A stretch of DNA of 64,000 nucleotides from Cellulophaga fucicola (GTDB lineage Bacteria > Bacteroidota > Bacteroidia > Flavobacteriales > Flavobacteriaceae). The DNA is taken from positions 62,001-126,000 of the forward strand of contig NZ_FPIY01000006.1 of assembly GCF_900119145.1 (NCBI RefSeq). Reading direction: 5' to 3'. The position numbers and the translations under genes are program-made. The notes under the pieces are model-generated. The model was not told where the DNA came from and ran no database searches. It was given only the letters and a program-made list of their open reading frames with translations. Positions 1-8,953 of this stretch are shown in pieces (position 1 is the first letter of the stretch; every line of letters starts with the position of its first letter).

Positions 1-303
1 ACACAATTTAAAAATTCTGGTTTAACAGATTTTTTTGACGAAAGATTAAGTGTAGAAGATATAGGTAAATTTAAACCACACACAGATGCTTATGACTGGG
101 CGGCAAGAAAAATGGGCATTAAACCAAATGAGTGTTTATTAGTTGCAGCACACGGTTGGGATATTTCTGGTGCAATATGGGCAAATTGGAGAACTGCTTT
201 TATTAGCAGACCAGGAGCGCAATTGTATCCGTTGTCTGAGAAACCAGAAATTAATGAAATAAATTTAAAGCTTGTAGCAGACAAGTTAACAGCATTAAAA
301 TAA
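1..303 (+). CDS. Haloacid dehalogenase-type hydrolase, C-terminal part (cut by window edge)
   Basis: The reading frame is open from base 1 to the stop at 301-303, so only about the last 100 residues of a type II haloacid dehalogenase (HAD superfamily) are present. The fragment has the family's C-terminal signature: FFDERLS, the K of KFKP, and the AAHGWD block that carries a conserved Asp of the active site. It closely matches the C-terminal part of the complete paralogue at 10351-11040. An SDR oxidoreductase follows 13 bases downstream, probably in the same operon. The family hydrolyses 2-haloacids or small phosphoesters; the substrate here cannot be told. Confidence 0.85.
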   Translation, partial: TQFKNSGLTDFFDERLSVEDIGKFKPHTDAYDWAARKMGIKPNECLLVAAHGWDISGAIWANWRTAFISRPGAQLYPLSEKPEINEINLKLVADKLTALK

Positions 304-316
304 ACAATTCTAAATT

Positions 317-1054
317 ATGAAAAAATTAGAAAACAAAGTAATAATTGTAACAGGCTCTTCTAAAGGTATTGGTAAAGAGGTTGCAATTCTTTTAGCAAAA
401 AATGGTGCAAGTATTGTTGTTAATCATTCTAATAGTAAAAAAGAAGCAGATGCTACAGCAAAAGAAATTACAGATAATGGAGGAAATGTAATTGTAGTAA
501 AAGCAGATGTAAGCAACAAAGACCAAGTAACAGAGCTATTTGACAAAGCTATTGAGACTTTTGGAAAAATTGATGTCTTGGTAAATAATGCAGGTACTAT
601 GATTTCAAAAAAATTAAAAGACAATACTGAAGACGATTTTACAAAACAGTTTAATGTAAATGTAAAAGGCGTTTTTAATACATTACAAGAAGCAGACAGT
701 AAGTTGGCAGATAACGGTATTATTATTAATTTTTCTTCTAGTACTACAAAATTAATGTTACCAACTTATGCTATTTATTCGGCTACAAAAGCAGCTGTAG
801 AACAAATGACAAGAGTATTCTCTAAAGAAATAGGAAGAGGAATTTCTGTAAATGCTATTGCGCCTGGAGCTACAGAAACAGAATTATTTTTAGACGGTAA
901 GTCAAAAGAACAAATAGAGAAACTAAGTGCTATGAACGCCTTTAACAGATTGGCAAAACCAATAGACATTGCAAAAGTTGTATTGTTTTTAGCTAGTGAC
1001 GATTCTAAATGGATTTCTGGGCAAGTAATTGGAGCCAATGGTGCTCTAGTGTAA
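317..1054 (+). CDS. SDR family oxidoreductase (3-oxoacyl-ACP reductase-like)
   Basis: A 245-residue classical short-chain dehydrogenase. The Rossmann dinucleotide motif TGSSKGIG lies at residues 12-19, NNAG follows the central strand, and the catalytic pair is Y154 and K158 in YSATK. The C-terminus has the usual SGQVIGANGA block, where most relatives have GG instead of NG. Such enzymes reduce or oxidise carbonyl/hydroxyl groups with NAD(P)H in the cytosol. It sits 13 bases after a HAD dehalogenase gene and is probably co-transcribed with it. Similarity to FabG is generic; the context argues for a role in detoxification or secondary oxidation rather than fatty-acid synthesis. Confidence 0.85.
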   Translation: MKKLENKVIIVTGSSKGIGKEVAILLAKNGASIVVNHSNSKKEADATAKEITDNGGNVIVVKADVSNKDQVTELFDKAIETFGKIDVLVNNAGTMISKKLKDNTEDDFTKQFNVNVKGVFNTLQEADSKLADNGIIINFSSSTTKLMLPTYAIYSATKAAVEQMTRVFSKEIGRGISVNAIAPGATETELFLDGKSKEQIEKLSAMNAFNRLAKPIDIAKVVLFLASDDSKWISGQVIGANGALV

Positions 1055-1257
1055 TTTATAGTTAACTGTTATTCTACAAAGGTTATGAATAGTTTATGTT
1101 TAACAAGTGTTTGTTTTATTAGGGAACTAATTTAACAAACACAGAGACGAATTAAAAAGTACTGTTAAACGTAAGCCAAAATAGAACAATACGTCTTATA
1201 AGGTTTACTAAATAAATCTAATTAATGTAAATTGCCAATCTATATAAAGGTTAAATT

Positions 1258-3102
1258 ATGGAAGACAATAAAATGCTGAATTATATTAAAGATGTACTAG
1301 ACAATATGCCAACAGATTGGTTAAACCTAACAACGCATAGACTAGATATTTATGATGAAAAATTGGCTAAAACTCAATTTGTAGATCAGTTTAAAGTATT
1401 GTTTAACAACAATAATTCTAAAGCGTCTGCACTTAACCAATTGCCTACTGCTTATGACTATATTAGGTTAGGGCACCCGTTATCTTGTGTTTTAGAATGG
1501 GGAATTGCTAATTTACATCGTCTAAAATCTAAGAACGTAATTAGTTTTTCTTCTAAGACAATTCCTGTTTTAGCTATTCTAAGAAAAAACTTATTTGATC
1601 AGAAAAACACTCAAGTTCTTTATACTGGTGAATTACCAGATTTTTTTGATGCTGACGTATTAAAAAGTGTTTATGGTTATAAATTTGACTTGAAAAAAGT
1701 TGATGCTGCATCTAGCGTTTCAGACTTTAACGGCAGCACAGTTTTTATTTCACAACAGAATAAATTTAATACTACAGAACTTAACTCTAATATTGACTTT
1801 TATATCAATTGTTATGCTCATCTTGGTAGTGTACTACTAGTTAATGGAGAAGAGAATGCAAGTTATATCTCGGACATACAACACGTGCGTAGAAGAGAAA
1901 CAATTGCAATGACTCCAGAAAACGCTCTTACAGCACTAAAAGCACTTACAGAGCAATCTACCATTGTTACTATTAACAGTTCTAAAGAAACAAACAAGCC
2001 GCTTGTTTTAAAATCTATTAAAGACATTACAGGTTCTACAACAAAACCTTTAGTAGCTTCTAGTGGCTTGTCTATACAATATGCTATTATGATGGGACTA
2101 GTGCATGATGCACTAGTAAACCACAAAGGAAAAGCTATTAAATTTGTTGTTCCTCCTAATTGTTATGGTGGTACAAATGACCAAGCAAGACGTGTAGCTG
2201 CTTGTATTAACAATGTAGAAATAGTAGATTTACTTGTAGATGGCGATAACGATATGGTTAAAAGTATTGACTCCGTCTTAACAGATATTGCAAATGAAGA
2301 TGCCATACCATACATAATTGCAGAAATACCGACAAACCCAAGAGTAGAAGTTCCTAATCTAGAACAGTTAAAAGCTGTTTTAAGTAAAGAGCGTAAAACT
2401 ACAGCGGGTACATTAGCTATAGATCCAGTTTTTATTTTAGACCAGACATTTTGCCCTAATGTTCACTTTTTAGGTAAAGGTGAAATATTATCTACTGTAA
2501 GAACAATTTCTTTTGCTAGTGGCTCTAAGTTTCCAAGTGGAGGAAAATGTACTGCTGGCTATTGTGTAGGTAATACTAAAACTGAAGACTTAATTGATAA
2601 AATAGAAAAGCACTTAATACTTTGTGATAACGAGGCTACAGAGCTACAATATAAAATACTAGCTAAGCAACTACCTTCTATGAATAATAGAATTATAGAA
2701 GCTTATAAAAATACACGTGAGTTTGTAAACTTTATACAAGAAACGCTACCAGAAGCAAAAATCAATTTTGTATCAGAAGAATTGGCAGCTCAAGATTTTA
2801 CACCTTCAGTTTTTTCTTTAGACCTACCAACAAAAGGGAACACAGCTCAAGAGAAAGAAGATTACAAAAGAGCTCTAAATCTTAAATTAATTAATTTAAT
2901 GATTACAGAAATCCCTAACGAAAGTAAGTACTGTGTAAGTTACGGGCAATTAAAAGGTTGTTATTGGACAATCCCAGCAACATCTACACAAGGAACAACT
3001 AAAGAAGGTGATAAAGACTATATTGTACGTGCATCGCTTTCTCCTAATCTAGATCTAGATTTACATAAAAAAGTATTTTTAGATTTTGTTAAAAGTATTT
3101 AA
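1258..3102 (+). CDS. Cys/Met-metabolism PLP-dependent enzyme, long form
   Basis: A 614-residue protein whose C-terminal two thirds look like a cystathionine gamma-synthase/lyase-type fold-type I PLP enzyme. A substrate/cofactor block EIPTNPR is followed by the DQTFCP strand, and the likely PLP lysine is K424 in FASGSKFPSGG. Family members are usually 380-430 residues, so about 190 extra N-terminal residues are present. The start ATG at 1258 has AAGG a few bases upstream; an in-frame ATG at 1273 is an alternative. It stands alone, with a hairpin terminator after it. The family does gamma/beta-elimination or replacement on sulphur amino acids; the exact substrate is not evident. Confidence 0.75.
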   Translation: MEDNKMLNYIKDVLDNMPTDWLNLTTHRLDIYDEKLAKTQFVDQFKVLFNNNNSKASALNQLPTAYDYIRLGHPLSCVLEWGIANLHRLKSKNVISFSSKTIPVLAILRKNLFDQKNTQVLYTGELPDFFDADVLKSVYGYKFDLKKVDAASSVSDFNGSTVFISQQNKFNTTELNSNIDFYINCYAHLGSVLLVNGEENASYISDIQHVRRRETIAMTPENALTALKALTEQSTIVTINSSKETNKPLVLKSIKDITGSTTKPLVASSGLSIQYAIMMGLVHDALVNHKGKAIKFVVPPNCYGGTNDQARRVAACINNVEIVDLLVDGDNDMVKSIDSVLTDIANEDAIPYIIAEIPTNPRVEVPNLEQLKAVLSKERKTTAGTLAIDPVFILDQTFCPNVHFLGKGEILSTVRTISFASGSKFPSGGKCTAGYCVGNTKTEDLIDKIEKHLILCDNEATELQYKILAKQLPSMNNRIIEAYKNTREFVNFIQETLPEAKINFVSEELAAQDFTPSVFSLDLPTKGNTAQEKEDYKRALNLKLINLMITEIPNESKYCVSYGQLKGCYWTIPATSTQGTTKEGDKDYIVRASLSPNLDLDLHKKVFLDFVKSI

Positions 3103-3133
3103 CAGTATACATACCGTACTATTATTTAATAGT

Positions 3134-3170
3134 GAAAAAGCACAATGTAAAAGTTGCGCTTTTTTCGTTT
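3134..3170 (+). terminator. Rho-independent terminator of the PLP enzyme gene
   Basis: A hairpin with arms GAAAAAGCACAA and TTGCGCTTTTTC (one A/C mismatch) runs straight into a T-rich tract about 30 bases after the stop codon at 3102. Confidence 0.7.
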
Positions 3171-3311
3171 TATATAAACTTGTCTTTAAATAAAAAATCG
3201 GCTAACTTGGAAATCAAGATTTATGTGTATAAATCTTTACTTAAAGCTACATACATACTTTAAATAGTAGCACTAACTATAGCCAAAAGGTTATATTTTA
3301 TTTTAGAAATT

Positions 3312-4130
3312 TTGAACGAAATAAAAAAACCAATAGACCGCAGTAAACTAAGGCAAAAACTAGGTAAAGAGTACTTTATTCTTAAAAGAAAATGGAATTG
3401 GATTTTTACAGATCGTAACTATTCTAAAGCTAAAACCAGTATAAATTTTCAGCACTCTGTATTTAAGCACAGGTCACTTATTCTAAGACCTCTAAAAGAT
3501 GTAGATATGTATCTTCAAGAGAACAAAAGAACAAACCTTGCTATAGCTATAAAACACCTTAATGAAATTGAAATTAAACCAAATGAATATTTTTCACTTT
3601 GGAAACTTGTTGGTCGCCCAACAAAAAGAAAAGGATATCTAGAAGGCCTAGTTTTAAAAAATGGAGAAATAGACAGAGATACTGGAGGTGGACTTTGCCA
3701 ATTAGGGAACCTTCTTTTTTGGATTTTTGCTCACAGTCCGCTAACCGTTAAAGAAAGGTATAGACACGGCTTTGATGTTTTTCCTGATGTGAATAGAAAA
3801 GTACCTTTTGGAGCTGGCGCAACTTTATCTTACAACTACATAGATTTACAGATAAAAAATGAAACTAATACTAGTTTTGTAATTAAGCTTTGGTTAGATG
3901 ATACTCATTTAAACGGAGAATTATTATCTAATATTAAAATTGAAGAATCTTATAAGGTTGAAGAAAGAAACCACATTATTAAACAACAGTCTTGGGGAGG
4001 TTACTCCAGACACAATCAAATATTTAAAGTAATTACTAGAGAAAATTTAGAAACTGAAGAAATGATTGTTGAAAACCACGCAATTATGATGTATAACCCT
4101 TTTCTTCAAAATACTAAAAAACCTGAATGA
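3312..4130 (+). CDS. VanW family protein
   Basis: A 272-residue VanW-like protein. The diagnostic region is at about residues 95-185: NEYFSLWKLVGRPTKRKGY, then the GGGLCQLGNLLFW motif, then RHGFDVFPD and the glycine-rich PFGAGATLSYNY. VanW was first seen in vancomycin-resistance clusters; its molecular function is unknown. The start is TTG at 3312: no in-frame ATG occurs before residue 67, and a start there would remove the basic N-terminal segment. The stop codon overlaps the start of the next gene by four bases (ATGA), implying translational coupling with a secreted beta-propeller protein. Confidence 0.75.
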   Translation: MNEIKKPIDRSKLRQKLGKEYFILKRKWNWIFTDRNYSKAKTSINFQHSVFKHRSLILRPLKDVDMYLQENKRTNLAIAIKHLNEIEIKPNEYFSLWKLVGRPTKRKGYLEGLVLKNGEIDRDTGGGLCQLGNLLFWIFAHSPLTVKERYRHGFDVFPDVNRKVPFGAGATLSYNYIDLQIKNETNTSFVIKLWLDDTHLNGELLSNIKIEESYKVEERNHIIKQQSWGGYSRHNQIFKVITRENLETEEMIVENHAIMMYNPFLQNTKKPE

Positions 4131-5083
4131 AAAAACGTTTAAAGAGAACAATCACACTTAAATCTAAATTAATCATTTTTTTAGTTTTAATATCAAACTC
4201 AATAATAGCTCAAATTGAGTCAGAAATTACACAGTTTGATGACGTTCTAAATGATTACATTAATGTTAGAGATTTTTGTATTTCTAAAGATGGTAATGAT
4301 GCGTATTTTACTTTACAAAGTCCAGATCAAAGCATTTCTCAAATAGCCCATATAAAAAAAGAAAATAACAAATGGACAGAACCAAAATTGCTACCGTTTT
4401 GCGATTCATTTATGTATTTAGAACCTTTTTTGTCTTTTAAAGAAGATAGATTATTTTTTGTATCTAACAGACCATTAAATGACACTACAAGAGTTAAAAA
4501 AGATTTTGATATTTGGTATGTAGAGAAAGATATAAAAAAAGGCAAATGGTCTAAACCTAAAAATTTAGGCGCACCAGTTAATTCTAACTTAGATGAATTT
4601 TACCCCTCTGTTAGTAAAAATAATAATTTATACTTTACTATGGTCTCACCTGCCGGTTATGGCAAAGATGATATATATGTTAGTACTTGGGACGGAAATA
4701 AATATGAAAAACCAATTATATTAAACAAAAATATAAATAGTGATGGTTATGAGTTTAATGCCTTTATATCTTTAGACGAAGATTTTCTACTGTTCTCTAA
4801 ATATAATGAAGATGATGGTCAAGGAAGTGGAGATTTATACATCTCTAAAAAAAATGCACCCGGAGAATGGCAAAAAGCCACAAACATTGGCACCCCTATC
4901 AACACAAAATATATGGAGTATTGTCCTTTTTATGATCAAAAGAACGAGATCTTATATTTTACAAGTAAGCGGTTACATATAAAATCTAGAAAATTTACTT
5001 CCGTTATAGATTTTAAAAACTATGTTAAAGGAAGTAAAAACGGTTTAAGTAAAATATATAAAACCGTATTAAAAATTGAATAA
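4127..5083 (+). CDS. Exported PD40/WD40-like beta-propeller protein
   Basis: 318 residues. An N-terminal signal sequence (basic stretch, then a hydrophobic core ending SIIAQ near residue 29) is followed by repeated PD40 (TolB-like) blades, for example LFFVSNRP, LYFTMVSPAGYGKDDIY, LLFSKYNEDDGQGSGDLY and LYFTSKR. In Bacteroidota such propellers often sit in the periplasm or at the outer membrane and bind peptides or glycans. The gene overlaps the VanW gene by four bases, so the two are probably translated together. No enzymatic motif is visible. Confidence 0.75.
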   Translation: MKKRLKRTITLKSKLIIFLVLISNSIIAQIESEITQFDDVLNDYINVRDFCISKDGNDAYFTLQSPDQSISQIAHIKKENNKWTEPKLLPFCDSFMYLEPFLSFKEDRLFFVSNRPLNDTTRVKKDFDIWYVEKDIKKGKWSKPKNLGAPVNSNLDEFYPSVSKNNNLYFTMVSPAGYGKDDIYVSTWDGNKYEKPIILNKNINSDGYEFNAFISLDEDFLLFSKYNEDDGQGSGDLYISKKNAPGEWQKATNIGTPINTKYMEYCPFYDQKNEILYFTSKRLHIKSRKFTSVIDFKNYVKGSKNGLSKIYKTVLKIE

Positions 5084-5116
5084 TTCTATTATTAAATAGA
5101 TTAGAATACTAAGTTT

Positions 5117-5144
5117 ATAAACCTTAGCATAAGGTTTATTTTAT
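5117..5144 (+). terminator. Terminator of the VanW-PD40 operon
   Basis: A 10-bp perfect stem (ATAAACCTTA / TAAGGTTTAT) with a 3-base loop lies 33 bases after the PD40 stop codon and is followed by a short T-rich run. Confidence 0.6.
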
Positions 5145-5159
5145 TCTAACCATTTATAG

Positions 5160-5167
5160 TATTTTTG
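5160..5167 (+). promoter_or_regulatory. Bacteroidota -7 box upstream of the GT90 gene
   Basis: TATTTTTG fits the Bacteroidota sigma-ABfA consensus TAnnTTTG. It lies 17 bases before the ATG at 5185, just after the previous terminator. No clear TTG -33 box is seen. Confidence 0.4.
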
Positions 5168-5184
5168 TAAAAAAAGTGTAAACT

Positions 5185-6168
5185 ATGGAGCTTAAAAGAT
5201 TGTCTTATAAACATAAAAATAATAAACTAATATATTATTCTAAAAACTACCTTAGACAACTTATTCCTTCTAAGTTTTATCAATCTAAATTAGATGCAAA
5301 ATTAAACTTAATAAACACACTTACCCCTGCTGAATTAGAACAGATAACTTATAGAGTTAACTACTACAACAAACTAGAAAGTACTTTTGATTTATCATCA
5401 GAATCTAAAGCACTAGAAGAATTACAGTTAAAAAAAGGAAAAAAAGAGTATTTTTTTGATGTATATGAATACGGTAGGTATTTTAAACAAAGTCTAAAGG
5501 GACATTTTTTATTTGGTGATATAACAGAGATTTACAAAGAACCTGCTTTTGTTAAAAGTAGACCTGTTAACGATGATAATCAAAACTCTATATTACTAAA
5601 ATGGAACAAGGTTAGACACTTTATGTTTGTTAAAAAGGATAATGTACCGTTTTCTAAAAAGAAAAATATTTTGGTTAGTCGTGGTCAAATTTTTAAATCA
5701 CAGCCACACAGAATTAAGTTTTTAGAACTATATTTTAATCACCCTATGTGTGATATAGGAATGGTTAACACACACAAAATTATAGAAAAATGGAAAGTTA
5801 ACAGGATGACCATTTCTGAAAAACTTAAATACAAGTTTATATTATGTTTAGAAGGTAACGATGTAGCTAGTAATTTAAAATGGGTTATGTCTTCTGGCTC
5901 TTTAGCAGTAATGCCTAAAGCTAAATTTGAGACTTGGTTTATGGAAGGTACACTTATACCAGATTACCATTATGTTGCTATTAAAGAAGATTACTCTGAT
6001 TTAGAGGAAAAATTACAATTTTACATAGACAATCCAGAAAAAGCACAAGAAATTGTTAAAAACGCTAATAATTATGTTGCGCAATTTAAAAATAAGAAGA
6101 CTGAGGATCTAATATCTTTAATGGTCATGAATAAATATTTTATCAAAACAAATCAACTTAAAAACTAG
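5185..6168 (+). CDS. Glycosyltransferase family 90 (CAP10-like)
   Basis: A 327-residue cytosolic protein matching the GT90/CAP10 LPS-modifying family. Telling segments are ILVSRGQ followed by PHRIKFLE, the LEGNDVASNLKWVMSSGSLAVM block near residues 223-245 that forms the nucleotide-sugar site, then ETWFMEGTLIPDYHYV and the helical tail DLEEKLQFYIDNPEKAQEI. Family members transfer xylose, glucose or mannose to surface glycans. There is no signal peptide or membrane helix, so it would act on the cytosolic side of LPS or capsule assembly. It stands alone between a terminator and an intergenic region. Confidence 0.8.
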   Translation: MELKRLSYKHKNNKLIYYSKNYLRQLIPSKFYQSKLDAKLNLINTLTPAELEQITYRVNYYNKLESTFDLSSESKALEELQLKKGKKEYFFDVYEYGRYFKQSLKGHFLFGDITEIYKEPAFVKSRPVNDDNQNSILLKWNKVRHFMFVKKDNVPFSKKKNILVSRGQIFKSQPHRIKFLELYFNHPMCDIGMVNTHKIIEKWKVNRMTISEKLKYKFILCLEGNDVASNLKWVMSSGSLAVMPKAKFETWFMEGTLIPDYHYVAIKEDYSDLEEKLQFYIDNPEKAQEIVKNANNYVAQFKNKKTEDLISLMVMNKYFIKTNQLKN

Positions 6169-6273
6169 CCAAAACGCCAAGCTATTTTAAACATAGTGAG
6201 CAGATTACAATAAAAATTATTCGTTACCATTAGTAAATTACCTAAATTAGACTGTTACTTTAATTTATAGTGT

Positions 6274-6281
6274 TAATTTTG
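6274..6281 (+). promoter_or_regulatory. Possible -7 box upstream of the PAP2 gene
   Basis: TAATTTTG fits TAnnTTTG. It would give a leader of about 80 bases before the ATG at 6371. Nothing else was recognised in the 6169-6370 intergenic stretch. Confidence 0.3.
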
Positions 6282-6370
6282 CTCGCTAAAATTAAGTGCT
6301 AGTATATCTGTTATTTCTAAATATGTAGTTGATAAAAAACTAGTATTAAAAAACTAATAAACAACAAGTT

Positions 6371-7207
6371 ATGCGTTTAGGCTGTATACTATTATTACTT
6401 TTATCTTTTACTATTAGCTCTGCTCAACTATCTCCTAAACCTACAGATAGTACTACTATCTGGAAAACTTTTAAGTATGATGCCAACTCATCATGGCGGG
6501 GAATAAAACACTCTGTAACTAGACCATTACATTGGAAAGGTAAGGACTTTGCCAAGTTTGGAAGCCTATTTGTTGGTACTGCAATAATTGCAACTGCAGA
6601 CAGACAAACTAGTGACTTTTTTATAAACCAAGAACAACACTTACCTCATGCGGTAAAAGAATTTGGATTTTATTTTGCTAAGCCTCAATACTACTTTGCT
6701 ATGAATGCAGGTGTTTACGGAGTAGGTCTTTTTACAAAAAACGAACAAATACGTAAAACAGGTGTTTTAATTATTTCTTCATCTATTACTGCTGGGTATT
6801 TACAAATTATGGCTCGTTCTGCCTTTGGACGCGCAAGACCATATTCTGGTAAAGACCCATACACCTTTAAACCTTTTGAAGGTACTGAAGAATACTTTTC
6901 TTTTCCGTCTGGACATACCGTTTTAGGTATGACGGTAGCACATTCAATCGCAAAACAATTTGATAATACTTGGGTTAAAGTAGGTATTTACTCTGTTGGG
7001 AGTTTGCCAGCTATTTCTAGAATGGTAAACGGGTCTCACTGGTTAAGTGATGTTGCTTTTGGTGCCGCTTTTAGCATTTTTGTTGTAGATGGCATAGATA
7101 AATTTTTGTTTAAAGAAAAACTATACGACTATCCTATAAAACCAAAACTAGTTACTTGGAATTTAAAATTTTCTGGTAGTCAAATTGGTATTGTTGGTAC
7201 TTTTTAA
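6371..7207 (+). CDS. PAP2 family phosphatase, exported
   Basis: 278 residues with an N-terminal signal peptide (hydrophobic LLLLLSFTISSAQ). The three acid-phosphatase motifs of the PAP2/haloperoxidase superfamily are present in order: FGRARPYSG (motif 1), FPSGHT (motif 2, catalytic His) and SRMVNGSHWLSDV (motif 3). Several hydrophobic helices surround them. Such enzymes dephosphorylate undecaprenyl pyrophosphate, lipid A or other lipid phosphates at the periplasmic face. The gene is not in an obvious operon. Confidence 0.85.
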   Translation: MRLGCILLLLLSFTISSAQLSPKPTDSTTIWKTFKYDANSSWRGIKHSVTRPLHWKGKDFAKFGSLFVGTAIIATADRQTSDFFINQEQHLPHAVKEFGFYFAKPQYYFAMNAGVYGVGLFTKNEQIRKTGVLIISSSITAGYLQIMARSAFGRARPYSGKDPYTFKPFEGTEEYFSFPSGHTVLGMTVAHSIAKQFDNTWVKVGIYSVGSLPAISRMVNGSHWLSDVAFGAAFSIFVVDGIDKFLFKEKLYDYPIKPKLVTWNLKFSGSQIGIVGTF

Positions 7208-7298
7208 AATATTTAAGCCGCTGCATTTATCTTTTTAGCCTGTATAACGGATATCAAATTTAGCTGTAAACAGTGGTTTTATTGCTTTATATGCCGTT

Positions 7299-7306
7299 TA
7301 TATTTG
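7299..7306 (+). promoter_or_regulatory. -7 box upstream of the 298-residue unknown gene
   Basis: TATATTTG, a perfect TAnnTTTG match, lies 20 bases before the ATG at 7327. Confidence 0.4.
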
Positions 7307-7326
7307 TTGTTCCTTAAAAAGGTAAT

Positions 7327-8223
7327 ATGCAACCAGAAAATCAAGATAAAGACAACATTAAGTATCTCTTATTAAAAACTGCAATAATTGGCGGTGTAAT
7401 CTTATTTTATTTAGCTCAGTGGTTTGGACCTGGACTTATTCAGAATTACAAACAAAATAAAGAGTTTCAAAACATTCATTATGGCGGAGATCAGTCAGAT
7501 CTTGATGCATCTGTGGAGAGGTACAATAAAGCCATTATGGCTATAAAGCGTTACACAGATAGCATCATAAATAAAGACGACTGCTTATATGTATATACCA
7601 ATGACACTAGAGAAATAACCGCTACAATTAGACCTAACCTAAATTATGATGTCTTTAATGAATATGGTTTCTCAAGACCTGTTATTCGAAGAAATAATGA
7701 TATCACAGCAGAATTAAATAAGTTTTTAAACAACAGAGATAGTCTGGGCTACAAGATTATTTTAAATACTGAAAAAGATCGCTTTTTTATAAAGAACGTT
7801 GTTAATACAGGTACAGAAACAGAGTATATTACCTTTTCTACTTATTTTTATAACACTAAAGAAAAAGAACATTTAACCCAACTAATTAAAGATAAAAAGA
7901 ACTACATTTCTGTTTTAAAATCTAAAGAAAATAAAATTAGAGAGTTAGATTCTTTACAAAAAGCAAAGATAATTTTTTCTGAAACTGAGCTACATAACCA
8001 GAAAATAGAATCTAATCTAAAACTTATAATGGGCCCCAGAATTAAATTGAAAGATACTACTCACCTATTCTACTTTACAACGTACAACAAACCTATATCA
8101 AAAGGGCAACTTAATGGTAAGGTCAATAGTTTTGCTTCATTATTTTTAAAGGAACAAGACACTACTAACTGTTTTATTAAAAAAATAAACATCATAAAAC
8201 CTACCTATGATGCCACTGAATAA
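7327..8223 (+). CDS. Hypothetical membrane-anchored protein
   Basis: 298 residues, not recognised. One hydrophobic segment at about residues 14-33 (LLLKTAIIGGVILFYLAQWF) suggests a single N-terminal membrane anchor with the rest outside the cytoplasm. The remainder is charged, and residues 180-220 (KEKEHLTQLIKDKK onward) look helical or coiled coil. No catalytic motif is apparent. It has its own -7 box and is followed by a TetR regulator gene with its own operator, so it is probably monocistronic. Confidence 0.6.
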   Translation: MQPENQDKDNIKYLLLKTAIIGGVILFYLAQWFGPGLIQNYKQNKEFQNIHYGGDQSDLDASVERYNKAIMAIKRYTDSIINKDDCLYVYTNDTREITATIRPNLNYDVFNEYGFSRPVIRRNNDITAELNKFLNNRDSLGYKIILNTEKDRFFIKNVVNTGTETEYITFSTYFYNTKEKEHLTQLIKDKKNYISVLKSKENKIRELDSLQKAKIIFSETELHNQKIESNLKLIMGPRIKLKDTTHLFYFTTYNKPISKGQLNGKVNSFASLFLKEQDTTNCFIKKINIIKPTYDATE

Positions 8224-8284
8224 GGTGTTTACTTAGGTTTTTATCGAATAAATATGTTAAAAAATCTTAAATAGTTTTTTATAT

Positions 8285-8300
8285 CAAAGCAAGTGCTTAG
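8285..8300. promoter_or_regulatory. TetR operator O1 (in front of the regulator gene)
   Basis: CAAAGCAAGTGCTTAG: the right half-site TGCTTAG is intact and the left half differs by one base from its complement. It overlaps a -7 box TAGTTTTG (8298-8305) and ends 23 bases before the TetR start codon. The near-identical site at 8906-8921 supports autoregulation. Confidence 0.65.
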
Positions 8301-8323
8301 TTTTGTTCTGTAGTTTATAATTA

Positions 8324-8887
8324 ATGGCTCGTAAAAAACAATATAACGAAGAAGAAGTAATCAAAAAAGCAATGGGTCTTTTTTGGAGAAATGGGTATGA
8401 AGCTACTTCTGTTCGTATGCTAGAGAAAGAAATGGGTATTAATCAATTCTCTATCTACTCTAGCTTTAAAAATAAACAAGGTGTTTTTTTAGAGAGTATT
8501 AAAAATTATAAGAAAGAAATTAATGGTATTAAAGAAATACTAAGGCAGTCTAATAATGGTGTTTTAGGTATTAAACAATATTTTTATAATTTTTTAGAAT
8601 TTTCTACGGAAGGTCATATTCGCAAGGGATGCTTAGTTACAAATTCTGTAAATGAGATAAAAGATGATGCAGATCCTGAGGTAATGGAAGAGCTTAAAAA
8701 ATTTGCTAATGAAATTAGAGAATTATTTGTAAGTAATCTTAAACAAGACGACAAAAAGGATGAAAGTAAAATAGAATGTCAAGCAGATTTTTTAATGAAT
8801 AATCTTTTGGGACTATCAATAGCTTCAAAAGTGTTTCATCAAAATCAGTTAGAAAATATAATAGAAGTTACATTTAAAAACCTGTAA
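8324..8887 (+). CDS. TetR/AcrR family transcriptional regulator
   Basis: 187 residues. The N-terminal TetR DNA-binding domain is clear at about residues 8-55: a helix ending FWRNGYEATSVRMLEKEMGI followed by the recognition segment QFSIYSSFKNKQGVF. The C-terminal domain (from about 75) is the ligand-binding helical bundle and contains the CLVTNS motif typical of this TetR subgroup. Matching inverted repeats sit in front of this gene and in front of the next one. It most likely represses itself and the downstream carboxymuconolactone-decarboxylase-like gene. The inducer is unknown. Confidence 0.9.
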   Translation: MARKKQYNEEEVIKKAMGLFWRNGYEATSVRMLEKEMGINQFSIYSSFKNKQGVFLESIKNYKKEINGIKEILRQSNNGVLGIKQYFYNFLEFSTEGHIRKGCLVTNSVNEIKDDADPEVMEELKKFANEIRELFVSNLKQDDKKDESKIECQADFLMNNLLGLSIASKVFHQNQLENIIEVTFKNL

Positions 8888-8905
8888 CTTTTTTTTACAA
8901 TAAAA

Positions 8906-8921
8906 CTAAGCAAGTGCTTAG
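8906..8921. promoter_or_regulatory. TetR operator O2 (in front of the CMD-family gene)
   Basis: CTAAGCAAGTGCTTAG is a perfect 7-bp inverted repeat (CTAAGCA / TGCTTAG) around a 2-base centre. It lies 18 bases after the TetR stop and 32 bases before the next start. A degenerate -7-like TAGATTG overlaps its right end, as expected for a repressor site. Confidence 0.7.
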
Positions 8922-8953
8922 ATTGAAATAAAAATTAAAAATAAATAAAAATT

